From NCBI RefSeq assembly GCF_027596085.1, contig NC_072450.1, positions 30,719,676 through 30,783,675 on the forward strand: a stretch of DNA of 64,000 bases. The letters run 5' to 3'. This stretch comes from Anoplopoma fimbria (taxonomy: Eukaryota; Chordata; Actinopteri; Perciformes; Anoplopomatidae). Both the position numbers and the translations under genes were made by a program. A model generated the notes under the pieces. That model made no database searches and had not been told where the DNA came from. It saw only the letters and a list, made by a program, of their open reading frames with translations. Below, piece after piece: positions 11,482 through 25,742 of this stretch (positions are counted from its first letter, which is position 1; every line of letters begins with the position of its first letter).

Positions 11482-12181
11482 TGTCGTCAATGATTTTCCT
11501 CTTTCTAAAAACACGGTAAGCTAATTTACCAACGGCTCATCATAAAGTTTAGATTTCATTTGATTAGTAGTAAGTTGACTGTTCACTGCCTCGATGGTTG
11601 CACAGTTTGGCTAGAGGCTGGTTTTAACCATCAACCATGTTACTGTTTGAGTGAATTCAAGTCATTTCAGTTTCAATTAGCTCTCTGTGTTAGAGATTGT
11701 TCATTCGTACTGAAAAACGACTGCGCTGCTTCAACCTCTCAGATCAATTCTTAGAACATTTCTGTGGCGCTCCACGGTACCATAGCCCAGCCCTATTATA
11801 GGGAGGACTGTTCCAGAAAGAGATTTGGATTCCATCATGAGTGCTTGACAGAGATTCAGACCAGGACTAGGACACATGAGGAAGTGGGACTTTGGTTCCT
11901 GGACATAATGCAGGAAGTCTGACTGTCATTCCCAGGAAGCATTACAGAGCCAGACGTATGGCATGAATTAGGTTCTTCTATTAAGAGAAGCACTGTAGCA
12001 GTGGAAAAAAACAGCAGATTGAAAAGCAATAAATACGATGCGTGGCTGGAACTTGTTAAATGTTCTGTGTGGATCGTGTTTTATTAAGTACAAGGCCAGA
12101 GCCTCGGAAATCTGCTCCCCTTTAACATCCTATGGAATTTCCCTTCCACTGGAAAGTCCCACTTAAGCATCAGAGAGCCAA

Positions 12182-12289
<108 letters not shown>

Positions 12290-13829
12290 CTAGATGTAGC
12301 CTAGATATGAGCATATTGGGAATGCATCAGTAGTAGGGGGGGAACTGCAGTACTGGCCAAATAACCCACAGACTATTATATTACCATTGCTGGGCGATAC
12401 GGTTTAAAACGATATCACAATAAATTTGAAAACATCATGTGACAGGTGTATTTATCTCAAATAAAAAAAGGGATCACTTATGCCACATCATAAAAAAAAA
12501 AAATTCAGGGAAGAAACTCAGTTTTAAAACATGATAATTGGAATACATGTTTAATACTGTGCTCTAAGGTACACTGCTTCCTACAAGCGTTGCCACCGCC
12601 AACCAGTCAGGTTGCAGTTTACATGTTCGTCTGTCGGAAATGACATCATGTAATAATAATTATAAGCATTACATTTTTGAATTACGGCCAAATGTTTTCT
12701 GTGAGGTTACAGTGACTGCCAAAATCTAAACTGCCAAATAAAAAAAACCCCACAGAAACACACAGCTCTCCCCCGACCTGCTCTCCCCTGCTTGCTTTGT
12801 ATCACTTTGTATGAAGAGCACCGTACCTCAAAGCTTGGTACGCTGAGGAGCGTGACCAGCGGGGATGTCGGCATGTGAAGGAGACCGGACTGCACACCCC
12901 GATATCAGCTGGAGGTTTAAAGTGGGGGGCCCAAATGCTCTTTGAGAAAGGTCCCGAACACAGCACCAGTAAGAAGGACAGAGAAAGTCCATGGCAGAGG
13001 GCACTGACACCCCCACACACTTCTAGTGGGTCACAAGTAATGATTGAGAGGGATTCTTTTAGGTGACTGTAGCGTATTATACCTTTAAATGAGTAAATGA
13101 CTCTGCATTAAGAGAAGAGGAGATGTATCAAAGCTTTCCTCTGATGGCTTCCTATACTATTCCGTGTAATACACAGTCATCTTCAGCATAAACAAAATAC
13201 ATCAGGTCAAATGCATGAGCCACAATAGCACACTTTAGGACATTGAGAACATAAAACAACTCAATGTAGCTCAGCTGGCATCAGTCAGGTGAAACTGCTG
13301 TGTGTGTTCCACTAAAGAACACTCCACCATATGCATAAATCATAATCATAAAGTAAAAAAAAAAAAACATACTTTTTTTTAATGTAATCAGAACCGTGGG
13401 ATCAAACCTCCACCATCTCAGCACTATTTTTAGTGATGTCCACCAGTAGTACAGTGCAGCGAGTCCACAGCGACAACACTCTGTATGACAGATAGGAGAA
13501 ACAATACCAGGGACTGTTTGTCCAAACAACCTCAGTCTCCATGGAAACCTGGCTACACATAGAATGTATATAGGTGAGCTCCTGGATAAAAAATATTTCT
13601 AAATTGTTTCCACAACACTAATCTATAGCAACAAAACAGAGAGAAACACTAGAATCCAAGAAAGAAGAAGTCCAACAAAGACAACAGTGTCGTTCCATCT
13701 GAAAACTTTGAAATACGTGTATTATACTATACTATAGTATAATATAATATGGTAGGCAGCTCAACATGTAGATTCTCCCTCACTCTGCTCATGATGGTGA
13801 AGCACGTATCAATGTTAAATCTACTATGA

Positions 13830-14130
13830 CATCAGCATTTCAAACAACCTGTGATAAATCATTCATAAAAGACTGAAAACTAAAGTGAACCCAAGCAGCT
13901 CCCCTGTGGAACACCGGCAGATATTTTCTTTTGCTGTCACAAAAAACTTCCACTGAATGAAAATCCTTACTGTGTGCTGCCAGAGAGCTACGTCTTCATT
14001 CTAAAAAGAGCTAAAAAGGTAAACACCATAGCAACTGAGCTTGGCAATAACATGCTACAGTCGATGACATCAGATGCTGCAGCAAAATCCAAGAGCAGCC
14101 CCAGCTCCTGAACTGGGCTATGAAACCCCT
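13830..14130. repeat. Possible dispersed repeat fragment
   Basis: Contains CCCCTGTGGAACACC and GCTGCAGCAAAATCCAAGAG, phrases I associate with an interspersed repeat common in teleosts. It was not matched to another copy in this window. Confidence 0.25.
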
Positions 14131-15434
14131 ACTGCGTTAAGATTCATAAATGTGTCTGAAAAAGGTCATACGTATACTTATATTAGATAATACCACATTA
14201 ATGCGTTTCAAGTGTAACTGACCCCTACTGATAATTCACCTGAACCGTCACTTGAAATTCGTTCAGGCATGTCTCTGTCCCTCCTCTAGTTCTGGTCTCT
14301 CCTGTGTCATTGTCTACTACAGTCCTCATGTTGAGTGAAATGAGCTGTGCTCCACATGCATCTGTAGAACACTGGTTCCAGGGTCCCAGCGGTACTGTTA
14401 CAGTCAGCCTCAGCCTCAGCTCCTCGGATATCTACTTTCCTTCCTCACTCCCACCGTCTACCTGCTCTGTTACTGCTGCATACCTGCAGCGCTCGGCCCA
14501 CTCCAAGAATGAGGGCATGCAGCCAGCGGGAAAAATGGAGAACACAGCAGGAGAGGGAGCCATGGAGACACTCATTATGGCTGATTGCTCTGAAATGCGA
14601 GTGCCAGTGAGGCTGTGGGATGAGGTCAGCTAGGCCCCGAATCTCAGTCTGGGACCAGGTCCCCGCTGAACAGAGGTGAAACAAAGCAGATGAACAGGAA
14701 ATAGAGGTTAGCGGCCAAACCCTGCTCTGCCGACATATGCCTGCTGCCAAGACACACACACACACACCCCACACACACAAACACAGACAAACACACACAC
14801 ATCTGGGTATATCTATGTAGGCCGGTGGCTTTCTAATTTTACACTGCTCAGAGCTGACCTGCCTCCAGCCGTCCTCCGGAGTTTTCTCCTACTGATCAGC
14901 AGATCAAGTTTGCAAACACTGTGTGCACGCCCTGAAGAACATTTCAGTGGTGGCCCCGATTCACGGTGCAGGTTTAAGTCATTATGAGACAATCTGCTTA
15001 GCCAACTAAAGAAATGTCTGCAGAAACATCTGAAGGCAGCCTTGTCAGAGGATAACCAAGTTATCGATCCACTGGGTTCCACTGGGTTCCACTGGGCAGA
15101 CACCAGTGGGTGGTGTGGAACAGCAAGAAAACGTGCCCATGCTGGATGTAACGTTACCTGAGAGAAAATACCTACATCTCTGTCTCCTCTGAATAACATA
15201 TCCAGTGTTTACTCGAGCTCAGTCCAATCTGTTAAATTCAGTCACAAAAAAAAACTGAGCTCACTGTTTTCCCCCCACTGTCTCATTTGCCGCCTCCAGG
15301 GGGCCCAGGGGCCGCTAGGTGAGGAGTGTGAGAAGTCGGCAGGCGGTCAATTGCAAGATGAAACAGGTTACAAGGAGTTTTAAGTTAGTGTAAGTGACTG
15401 CATCCTAAGATTTTTGCGTCCCCGTGTGCATGCA

Positions 15435-15576
<142 letters not shown>

Positions 15577-16448
15577 TATCTCCTGGCTGGGATAAGAATA
15601 GATATCTTCCATTGGAATAAAGCTTGTTTTTGTTTTTAAGACAGGGAAATGATTTGACAGTCGACCATCATGTCGACCAACCTTTTTATCCTCATTCGCC
15701 GCTCGCTCTACTGCAAGACTACTTGATGCAGTTTATTATTGTGCTTTGTTACAGGACAGAAATATTGTCCTCCTCACCGTGTAGTATTATTAAAAAAAAA
15801 AGGAGGACTCCGGCTGCCTGCATCTTTTCTTTCCTCAAATATGAAAAACCAGGACTGTTTAACTCCAGTAGCTCCCGGGTAAATACTGGACTTGGTGAGA
15901 CTGCTTTGATTACTGTGCACCTTATAAATGGGATGAATTACAAACGATATATTCAAAGGTCCGTGTCTCATCCCACCGGCTGATTTTTGACTTTTAACAG
16001 TGTCTGCGATTGTCTCTAATGCGTTATTTTGATGCTGATGTTAGCAGCCTGAACAGCGTGTGTGTAATCATCTACCATCTTGTTGTGTTTCAAGTCCAAC
16101 ACACTGCTGGGGAGTCTGAATCACAGGGTTCTTTCATAAAACGCCACCAGAAAGACAGACATAAAGCCCGACTGTGGGAATCACATTGGAGCATGTAACC
16201 TGCTGCAAGAGAAGACCATGATGTGGAGCAACTGTAAAGGTTTTAAGTGAAGGAGAATCCCTGTTCTCTTTCTTTTCCTCGTGCTACGTCTTTGCTCAGA
16301 CAGACTAACTGACATGGTTAATGTGAGCTTCAAAGACCTGAGACTATGTTTGAGGAGTAAAATCTAGAGCAGCCAGCCTGAGAGAGACAGTGTGAGGGAG
16401 ACCTAGACAGAGAGGCCGTGAAGAAAAGTGCAGTGAAGGAGAAAAAAA

Positions 16449-16477
16449 ATGAGAGGAGAGGAGAGGAGAGGAGAGGA
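16449..16477. repeat. (GAGAG)n purine tract
   Basis: Five-base GAGAG units in a longer purine-rich stretch (16436-16510). Confidence 0.8.
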
Positions 16478-17149
16478 AGGGGTTGTGAGGGAGGAGGTGC
16501 GGAGAGCGGAGGACTGATGAGGTGGAGAATGTGTCTCATGGCTGTGGGATCCCAACAGGCCTCGGCTGGGACTGGAAACTGTGTCAAGGACGGCAGAGGA
16601 AGAGCCGAATGAGACAGGAGCATCAGAGGAATACACACAACGAGCACAACTAGGCTGTGGAGCAATGGTGGCCCAATTCAGTTTCTGTTCACATCATCAA
16701 GGTCAATTCATTCAACAGCAGACAAACCATGCATTATGCCCTCCACGAGACAAAACAAGACTCTATGTAGGGATTGTTAACTCCAGCACTTATACATTAC
16801 AATACTAATACAGGAAGATTATCTGGTAGTTCAGGGGAATAGAAAAACCATGACTGAAACTAGTTCCACTTTTTACAACACCCATCAGGCTTCACTCTAC
16901 GGTGGAGGGCCGTAACGATGTGTGTATTAAGTAGTGTAATAAGTGTATACATGCATACACAAACACAAAGGAAAAATACTGTGGGTTGGGGGGGGAGGGC
17001 AGATGGATGATGCACATCTTACACCATCATTGTTGTTGTTGCACACTCTAAAAGGCAACTTAAATCTCTCAAAACACGAATTATAAAAAAAATTGTTGAT
17101 TATTTGAGTGATGAATTTCATCACATTTTATTTTTCAGAAACATAAATG

Positions 17150-17220
17150 AAATGGTAAATGGACGTGTACTTGTTTAGCTCCTTTCTAGTCTCTTAACCG
17201 CTCAAAGCTCTCTAACACGC
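17150..17220 (-). repeat. SINE tail fragment
   Basis: AATGGTAAATGGACGTGTAC followed by a TCTAGTCTCTTAACCGCTCA-type stretch. This is the reverse complement of the tail seen at 58690-58756. Confidence 0.55.
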
Positions 17221-17465
17221 TTATTGGCTTTGCTTCTACCCTGGAGTCTTTGTGCTTTCTCGCCTCGCAGGTTTCCATAAATCGTGGCTGTACCTGGACT
17301 GTGGTCGTGCCTCCTGCTATGGCCCTGCTGACACCAACTGCTACTACCGTTATTATTATTAGTCACATTACTATAACTATTACCTGTACCATTACGCATA
17401 TTAGCTTTGCTTCCAGCCTGAAGCCCTTTTGCTTTCTCGCCATGCAGGTTTCCACGAATCGTTGA
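17221..17465 (+). repeat. Dispersed teleost repeat, copies 2 and 3 in tandem
   Basis: TTGGCTTTGCTTCTACCCTG (17223) and a diverged TTAGCTTTGCTTCCAGCCTG (17400) each lead a block of about 60 bases also seen at 3205-3266. The two blocks are about 177 bases apart. Confidence 0.6.
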
Positions 17466-19170
17466 TACAATCTGCATTGTGTGAGATACCTGACCGTCCA
17501 AGCTCTCGTGTCCATGGCGAGCAACAGGAACACAAAAGCCTCCCTTTCAATGCCTAAATCAGTCATCATCATTCCTCGATTTGAGCATTCCTCTTCAGGA
17601 CTCGTGCGTTAGCAACACGCAGTTAGCTGCCACTCAAGTTTTTTTCTCACAACCTTGTGTGTTTGCTACGTAATTGTGCCTTGCTCAGATTCCATATACA
17701 TATGCATATAACTGGTGGTGGCGTTATGCTTCACAGCTACGTAGCTGCTCACTGTTCTCTCCGATAACCTGTTTTTCTGGTCATAGCTGAACTCGACATT
17801 ACATTAACGTCTTTTTGGTCTCAATTATCATTCAGATAAGCTTATCTTAGAATGATTATACTTTGGCTGAGTCCTCATAACCAGTCACCTTAGTGTGAGG
17901 TGGTATTGTTTACACATTGTGCGTGTCATGAAATAAAAGTTGTCCTAGAGTCAACTTCTGTATCAGAACTACCTCAGAAGCAACAACGTGTTACAAACAG
18001 CTGCTCGTGTCCGTACATGTTTTAAGGTTAATTTTGACTTTAGAAACGTAGTATATTAAACCTGAATATAAGGGGACCTGACAAACTGTCAGCATGTAAA
18101 GAGTTTGGATGATAATGTGTTGGTGGAACCTAGAGCCTACAGGTTGTTCTAGGGGGTTTAGCTCAGATGGTTTCTGTTAAGTTCCCATTGACAAGGTCTT
18201 ACTGAAGGTCCACTAACTAACCTCTGGACAGTTCATCCTTGATGATATAAGCTCAACTTTCAAGCCAACATGGACGGCCCTAAAAGGTCTCAATAGTGGT
18301 ACAAGTTTGACATCTACAGTTAAATCTGTTAAATCTGTGACACGGTCCCAAATAATCGTTTGTTGAAAATGCATTTCCTTTTTTCCCCCCTGCTAAACAG
18401 TCTCTATGATAAGCCAGGCTAAACCCATCTTGATTCTGCAGTATCTTTGCTCTAGATAAACAAAGATTACATTCATACTGATACTTTAGCATAACTGGAA
18501 AAGTAAAGAAATGTCTGACAGCACAGAGATGAAATTGATATGAATCATCTCACCATAAGTGAAATAATCACACAACTCCTAAATGTTTGATTATTACGTC
18601 AAGAAGAAAAACCCTCTGCACCAGGCTAAAGAATCTCCAAAAACAAGCATCAACTTTAACAGAACTCTCCAAGAGACGATGTCATTATTTATGATGAGAC
18701 CTGCGCTGCACTGACATGAACCCAGCTGGCCTCTGCCATCATCCCTGTGAGGTTGACATCAGTAAAATCATTCAGTCGGTGTTCTGCTGAAGATTTGGGT
18801 CACTAGTCACCGCTGACAGCAGAGAGAGAGAGAGGCCTAATGCAGAACAAATGTTTTCATCAATGTTGAATCAGCATCATTCTTTTTCCTCCTCTCTCCT
18901 CCCACAGGACTGACTTGGCAGACTCAGGCTGTGGCTGAGTCTCCTCAGACAGCTGCTTCACATTAGGCCCTGATGATGAGAATTTGATGTTGCCCACGTC
19001 TTTAGCCCCTGTGACAAACTGCTCCACACCAAACACCATCCAGCCGGCCGTGTACTCTCCCCTCAGCTGCAATCATAGATAAATCCTGAAGCTGGCTGGG
19101 TGTATGATACTAATGGAAACCAGTGAAGAGAATCCAACAAAGGACTGTGTTAAGGTAGTCTGAGATTGAA

Positions 19171-19203
19171 CCAGCCCCAATATATGCCATGTATTGGGGC
19201 TGG
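19171..19203. repeat. Perfect 12-bp inverted repeat
   Basis: CCAGCCCCAATA (19171-19182) and TATTGGGGCTGG (19192-19203) around a 9-base spacer. Confidence 0.8.
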
Positions 19204-19307
19204 ACGTTTTAACACACATCTGGTCTAAAAGCTCTGAACTTCTAGAGGTGGTTCTTACTGCTCTGCTGCCCTCTGTAGTGCAGTTTCATAGAAATGTATG
19301 CTACAAA

Positions 19308-19600
19308 TAGACTACATGGCCAAACAGTTGGTGGACACTTGTACAACCCACCTGGATGTTGTTGAGTTGAACATGTCATTCCAAAAACAATGAGTGTTAG
19401 TCCTCTGTTGGAGCAGCCTCCACTGATTTGGGGCCAGCCTTTCCACCAGATGCGGAGAAGCTACTGTGCTATACTGGGAGCGGTGAGGTCCGACACTGAT
19501 GGGTTGGTGGAAAAAGTCTGGCTCTCCGGTGGTGTTCAAGCTCATCCCAAAGGTGTTGGAGAAAGCTGTCATGTTGGAACAGGAAATTGACTTCCTCAAA
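19308..19600. repeat. Probable non-autonomous DNA transposon fragment
   Basis: Starts near ACTACATGGCCAAACAGTTG and includes CTCATCCCAAAGGTGTTGGA, phrases I recall from a widespread fish repeat. No clean terminal repeats or target duplication were seen. Confidence 0.35.
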
Positions 19601-21559
19601 ATAAAAAAATATTCACCTAACATATTTTCTCAAGATGAAAATGAGACTTAAATAACAAGTATCCTTTGAAAACAACACCCTTTTGGCCCATGCTTCACCC
19701 TTCCACCGAGCTTCATCAAAACCAGGCCAGTAGTTTTTCAGTCATCCTGCAGACAAACTGGAAAACAACCGACCCCACAAACGTAACCTCATTTGAGAAG
19801 GAAACGGCATGCATAACAAACATATGACAACAATATGACCGAATGTATTTTTGTTTCTGTTGACTACAGCTTTAAACTTAACAATAATCAAATACCTAAA
19901 ATGCAATAAAAAATGAATATGCTTTCATCAAAAACCTTCCCTTCACTGGATCTAAAAAGAAGTAGGCCAACTTCTGAAGAACCGACCCAGGCCGAAACTT
20001 TACTGCTATCCACAGAGAGCATTCCCCAAAGAGTACAGAACCGCTCTGCTTCACCACTTTGTACTGTTAAGAGACCTGACAAAATAGCCAACTCTCACTG
20101 ATCCTCTGAAAGACAGGATGAATCAGACGGCACCGCGCTGTGATCGTTTATGAGACGTCACCATCAATATGTGAGCTGCAGGCGTCTCAGCATGAAGACT
20201 GCGATCTGATGTGGTTAAGTGAGGAAAGGGAGACCGAGTGTACAGGGTCACTGTGGAAATAACTGATCCCAGACCAGGAACACACGTGCAAAACACCCTG
20301 AAGAGCCTTAGCATTGTGTGGTACTATTATTTCATTTAGGGGAAGTCTGTTATGCATTAAAAACTAACTTTTCCTTCAAAAGGATACAACCCTAAGGGAA
20401 ATGGAAATATTCAGCCTTTTGCTTTTTTGAAGAGCTTTTTTTTTTTTGTTGAAATTTGTAAAGACAGGGTTTTACATATTAGAGTTCAAGTTGAAGCTGC
20501 AGTAATTAGCCTGTGACGGTTTCAGCCAAAGACGGTGCTGATGGAGAAGGAGGGGAAAAAAGGTTGTAGAAAGGGCAGAAAGGAGAGGAAGAGCGAGCGA
20601 CAGATATTCATCAAAGGGGAAGCAGAGAGAAGATAAGATAAGATAATCATAATAATAATAGTGTCTGGCTGTAATACAGATTTCTAACAAGTGCCTTGCT
20701 CAACGGACTTTTAGCCGGCTAGTTGTTTTATCTAACTACGGTAACTTAACAGCTTATAACCAGGGCTTGACTTTAAGCTTTTTCAGCCACTTGGCCTTCA
20801 GGAAAAAAACAAACTCAAAAATTCTAAATGTTACCCCTTGAACTTTGTTACCGTCATTGATAGTGATTATTTGCATAAAAACACATAATTCAAAAGATTA
20901 GGAAATTAAAGATTGTATTTTTCTTAATATATATTAATATATTAGAATATCATTAATACATCATTGCTCTGATAACAAATGTTGGGGGGGGGGGCATAAG
21001 TAGTTTTAATGAGGTAGTGTTAGGAAGGTAAACATTGTAAACATGAGTTTATGGTCTCAATCTCTAGTTTCAAGTCTTCTTAAATACAGCATGATGTTCA
21101 TTTAGTACATTATGGTACATTTAGAGTCAAATAGACCATAAAGCAGAGTATGCTTTAGGGCGGGGCTACACAGTGATTGACAGGTCGACACCAGAGACGT
21201 ATACGACTTCTCTACGTCACTCCTCCTCAGTCCAAATATGGTCACTGACGTAGACTGGTTGCAAACAGTCAAGATGGGAGAGGGCCAAAACACCAAACTG
21301 GAGGCTTCAAAACGTCAGCTTACAAACCAATGGATGACGTCATGACTACGTCCACTTCTTATAAACAGACTATGCTGAAAACCTTCTTTAAAAAAAATTG
21401 ATTTATTCATGTTGCTCCCAAAAAAGGGGAACACATCATGATATTGTTGGAATAAGCCTTTGCCCAATACCCATTTAGACAGTTTGGGGCTTGAATGAAC
21501 CATTATGTAAATAAATGGAACCCCCGTACATTAGCTGTTAGCCTCAATATTAGTTTGGT

Positions 21560-21710
21560 AAACGGGTTAGTAGACAAGATGGTAGACAGGTAGACAGGTA
21601 GGCAGACACCTTGGTAGATAGTTTGCAGACAGGTAGGCAGGCAGGTTGGTAGACAGGTAGGCAGGCAGGTTGGTAGACAGGTAGGCAGGCAGGTTGGTAG
21701 AGAGGCAAGT
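21560..21710. repeat. GTAGACAG/GGCAGGCA tandem minisatellite
   Basis: Repeated units of about 24 bases, GTAGGCAGGCAGGTTGGTAG plus ACAG, with a less regular left end. About four recognisable units are present. Confidence 0.8.
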
Positions 21711-22246
21711 AGCCTGTCCAATCGTTACATTGGGGCAGAATGAAATGATTGGTGAATGATTACAGTCCTGACTGGAGTTACCGTCAGTCAGTGTTGGTGA
21801 CTTGGAGACCTTCCTCTATATTTTGTGTCTTTTGGAGCCAGTGCTGCTAGCTACTTTCATTGGAAAAAATATTGGCAACACAGGGCTGAGTTTTTAGGGA
21901 GGATCATTCCTAAAACCTAGCGTAATCTCTTTAAATGATTAATGAAAACCCTCCAACACAGCTCATCCTAACTTCAGCGAGCTGCAAACCTCATCCAGTG
22001 AAGGACTGGGGGGGGGGGGTCTGACAGAGACCAGGTTGTTGGGAAGTCTTAGTCTGCCTGCCTCCGTGTGTGTGTCCTCTGTTATTCATTTAAAAGCAAC
22101 CACAGTGGAGGGGTCTACCAACACACAAAGACAAACAGTGCTCTTTGTCATGAAGTCCACGCAGTGTGCCGTCATGTGGTTAGCTACAAAAATGATGTTT
22201 CCCCACATCAAATGCCGCACTGCGTGTATATGTGTGAGAACGTTGT

Positions 22247-22274
22247 GTGCGTGCGTGTGTGTGTGTGTGTGTGT
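22247..22274. repeat. Short (GT)n microsatellite
   Basis: About 12 GT units with a GC interruption. Confidence 0.8.
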
Positions 22275-23079
22275 AGTTCTTTCCCCTCTCCTCCTGCTCC
22301 AGCCGTCACATCATAATGGGGGTCTAAACAAGGCCAGGCCTGGTGGGGGTTTTACACAATGGTGCTCTGCTGGCAACTTCCTCCCCGCCTGCAGTCCGCT
22401 AACAGAACAGGAACGATGACTCCCCATCACAGCCAGACGCAAGTGAGCGCCGCAGTGTGTTCTCATGGATGTGCACAGGGCACAAACAGTTTTCACACTG
22501 CCTGCCACTAGTTCACTTTTCTGCTTAGTCATCAAGCTTCTTAGTGGAATGCACTGAGATCCCTGGGGGAAAAAAACAAGCAGACTGTGTCTTTTTCATC
22601 ATTACTAGCCATCACACTTAAAGAGGAAAATCAAGAGAAACTCCTCCCTCAGGGTTTGTTTTTTTTATGCCGCACCCAAGTGGCAGTTCTAGTGAAGGAA
22701 TGCCATGTGAGAGGGGGCTGAAGTTGAAGCTGTGGCTATTCTCCATTGTGATCATTGAAGCAATAATGTCAGAAACAGTGGGAGCTAGAGATCTGTGAGA
22801 AAAGTACTGTTAAAAACATGATTAAAGTCTTATTTAATTACGCTAAAGTTAACATTTAATATTGATGTGACAAACGAGAGCAACGCTGAAAACATCTTAT
22901 CTTATAAACCTCAGAGTGGACAGAAAGAGGACAGCTGCCTTCATACGACTTTTATGCTTTCCCCGATGATTTAATAACTTTGCACTCTAAACAGCTGTAG
23001 AAAAAGTACTGCCAACAAATATGAGGTGTCAGGGGGAAAAGGATGGTGGACAGTTTCTCAGTTAAACGGTATACAGACT

Positions 23080-23270
23080 TATATTTATTAAGCACCTTTC
23101 TTTTTTCCCCGACCACTCGAAGCGCTGGACACTACATGTCAACATGAACACATTCACACACTGATGACAGAGGATTCATACAAGGTGCCTCCTGCCCGTC
23201 AGGATCTAGACATTCACACATCGAGTTCAACATCTGGACCAAGACATGGAGCGGGGGGATCCAACATCCC
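23080..23270 (-). repeat. Degenerate SINE fragment
   Basis: Contains CCACTCGAAGCGCTGGACAC, ACACTGATGACAGAGGATTC and ACAAGGTGCCTCCTGCCCGT. These are diverged forms of the SINE body and tail found at 58465-58756. Confidence 0.55.
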
Positions 23271-23895
23271 ATCATTGATTCTCCCTCCCTGAGCCACTTT
23301 CTTTGAAATGAGTTGCTGTGGAGAGCCAGTGGAGCGAGTCGTCTTCCAATCAAAAGAGTGTTGGTTTCCATCCCGGCTCTTCAAGTCCATGTCAAAGTCA
23401 ATTCACCATTTAAATGAAATGGTGACGCACATGAAACACTTAAAAAAGGCACTGAATAATAGATTTATTCACATTTTTGCCACTGGCAGAGTGTGCTGTT
23501 TTTATGCACGGTCCAGGGTTCTTTAATACCCTTACCCACCTGACCCGCAAACCGCCAACTCCATGCATTAGAGCAGAGGAATCTATACTGTATATCCAAC
23601 ATGCATCCAAGTGTCCACAAGTGTTACCAACGTTAGAAGAAAAAGGCTGTGCGCGCTTTATAAATTGAACTATTTACATTTTTATGACCTTCATTCAGTT
23701 CAAGTTTCACAGAATGTTTGTCACATGACTGTTGGTCTCAGCTGAGTCAATCCTGGCTTCAGTCATACTGATGAGCGAAGAATTTAATGGGTTTTTTTAG
23801 TTTTTTTTTAGAGAATCTGGTTACTACTGACGGTTTATTTGGGGGTACGTTTTTTAAATGACATGTAGAATAAATGAAATATATACCAATTAAGG

Positions 23896-25742
23896 CAGGG
23901 GTCTCAAACTCGCGGCCCGCGGGCCAATTGCGGCCCGCTAGACGATATTTTGTGGCCCCCACCTTAATATGAAAGTTTAATGTTAGTGCGGCCCGCAAGT
24001 TTTATATGAATGGCACTTTACAGTGTTGTGTGCGCAGCTGAACGAACCTACCAATCACGGTGGGTATATGGCTCGGCTTGATGCAAGCAGAGAAACATTC
24101 TCAATGAGTGACAGTGACAGCAGCGTTGCCATGGAGAGTTACAGCAGCGTTGCCATGGAGAGTTCTCTTCCGTGCCTGGCTGGCTGCCTCGTTTCTATTA
24201 AACGCGGACATTCGTCCCAGCGCGCTGCGTTCACAACACCTCCAAAAAAAAGTTTTTTAAGTTGCTGCCCAGCGGGACATTATACGTATATATGTCGCTC
24301 TCTGACAAAATAAATCAAAGTGATGCGTACGCGGCGAGATAAAAGAAAAGTAAGAAAATAATGTAGCCTAATGTGGTCTGCAGTCACATACCGACACCTG
24401 TCCGTCGGCAACAACAGTCCCCGATAAAGCAGAAGAGCTGCTGAGTTTGTGTCCAATGCACGGCCGCACCACAGCCAAGGATATATTTCAGGAGCTGTGC
24501 GAACAGACTGGTGGGCATTACCACGGATGGAGCCCCGTCTATGACCGACTGGTAGCGCTGGTTCAAAGAAAGTTAGAGGAAAATGCAGATCCAGCAGTCG
24601 TTCTGCACTGCATCGTACACCAACAGGCACTGTGCAGCATGTCATGTCTGTTGTCCTGAGATGTATCAGTTACATCAGGTCCAGGAGTTTACAGCACCGC
24701 CAGTTCAGGGCCTTTTTACAACATATGGTGATGTACTTTACTTTAGTAAAAGTACATCATTTAGTAGTGTCCTGAAGAGATTTTTTGACTTAAGAGCAGA
24801 AGTGAAGAAATTCATGGAAGATGACAGAATGGATGTTCCTGAACCTGATGATCCAGGGTGGGTTATGGACCTTGCATTCCTAGTGGACTTAACACAGGAG
24901 CTGAACATCCTTAACCTGAAGCTCCAGGGCCCTGGTCAGCTTATCACTGCAGCTTATGAAAATGTGAAAGCCTTCTCCGCTAAACTGAAATTGTGGAAAA
25001 CTCAGCTTTCTGTAAAATATCTCAGCCATTTCACAACATGCAGGTCTCTCGTGGAGGAGGGCACAGCCTTCAGTGGTGGTGAATATGCCTGTGCTAGTGA
25101 AAACCTTCTGCAGGAGTTTGATCAGCGTTTTGCTGACTTCAAGGCACGCTGTGACACTTTCCAGCTGTTTGCTGACCCCTTCTCAGCTGATGTGGAGAGT
25201 GTCCCAAGTATGTTGCAAATGGAACTTATTGACTTGCAGTGCAACAGTGATCTAAAAGCTAAATTCAGAGAGGCACAGGGAAAAGCAGACATGACTGGAC
25301 AATTCATGAGAGAATTACTTCCATCCTTCCCTGAGCTGTCAAAAATGTTCAGTCGGGTAATGTGCCTTTTTGGAAGCACGTATCTGTGTGAAAAACTTTT
25401 CTTGACTATGAACTTTAATAAATGCAAGTACTTAGTGATGCCCATGTTGAAGCTGTACTCAGAGTTTCTACTGTAACCTTGATCAGGGCAAATGTTGCTC
25501 AGCTGTGTGAGCAGAAGCGCTGCCAGGTCTCTGGCAAGAAATAGAATAAAGCACAAATGTATTCAGGGATTGTATGTGTTGGTTCAGTGCAATGTTTCAA
25601 TAAGTTATTAAAAACATGGAAATAAAAAAGTAAATTTTCAAAAATATTGCGCTTTCTTGTAGTGCTTGAACATTGAAGTGGCCCTCCTATGAGACGACAA
25701 TACCAGCAGTGGCCCCAAGCCAAATTGAGTTTGAGACCCCTG
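23896..25742 (+). mobile_element. hAT-Charlie-type DNA transposon, complete ends, dead
   Basis: The terminal inverted repeats are CAGGGGTCTCAAACTC (23896-23911) and GAGTTTGAGACCCCTG (25727-25742), an exact 16-base match. They are flanked by an 8-base target duplication, AATTAAGG (23888-23895) and AATTAAAG (25743-25750). Eight-base duplications and CAGxG ends are hallmarks of hAT elements. The interior carries a broken transposase. A 24-base segment is tandemly duplicated at about 24119-24166. Confidence 0.9.
24432..25544 (+). pseudogene. hAT transposase-like pseudogene (GTF2IRD2/Charlie8-like)
   Basis: The first piece (to about 24655) has TTAKDIFQELCEQ and VLHCIVHQQALC, the HCxxHQxALC element of this transposase group. 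After a frameshift the main frame (to about 25430) has VLKRFFDLRAEVKKFMEDD, AFLVDLTQELNILNLKLQG and the LCEKLFLTMN start of the C-terminal dimerisation region. A further shift near 25431 carries the coding to a stop at 25542-25544. The CTDGA-type block is unrecognisable. Vertebrate GTF2IRD2 contains a related domesticated domain, but nothing suggests domestication here. Confidence 0.7.

Noticed and set aside
12385..12430. GCTGGGCGATACGG motif as the end of a DNA transposon
   Set aside because: The phrase is familiar from fish repeats, but no opposite terminus or target duplication was found nearby.
14304..14633. 109-residue ORF
   Set aside because: No recognisable domain, no splice context, and unremarkable intron sequence. 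An ORF of this length is expected by chance in 64 kb.
24583..25476. Domesticated GTF2IRD2-like host gene
   Set aside because: The frame is framed by exact transposon ends and a target duplication, has frameshifts, and lacks recognisable host exons.
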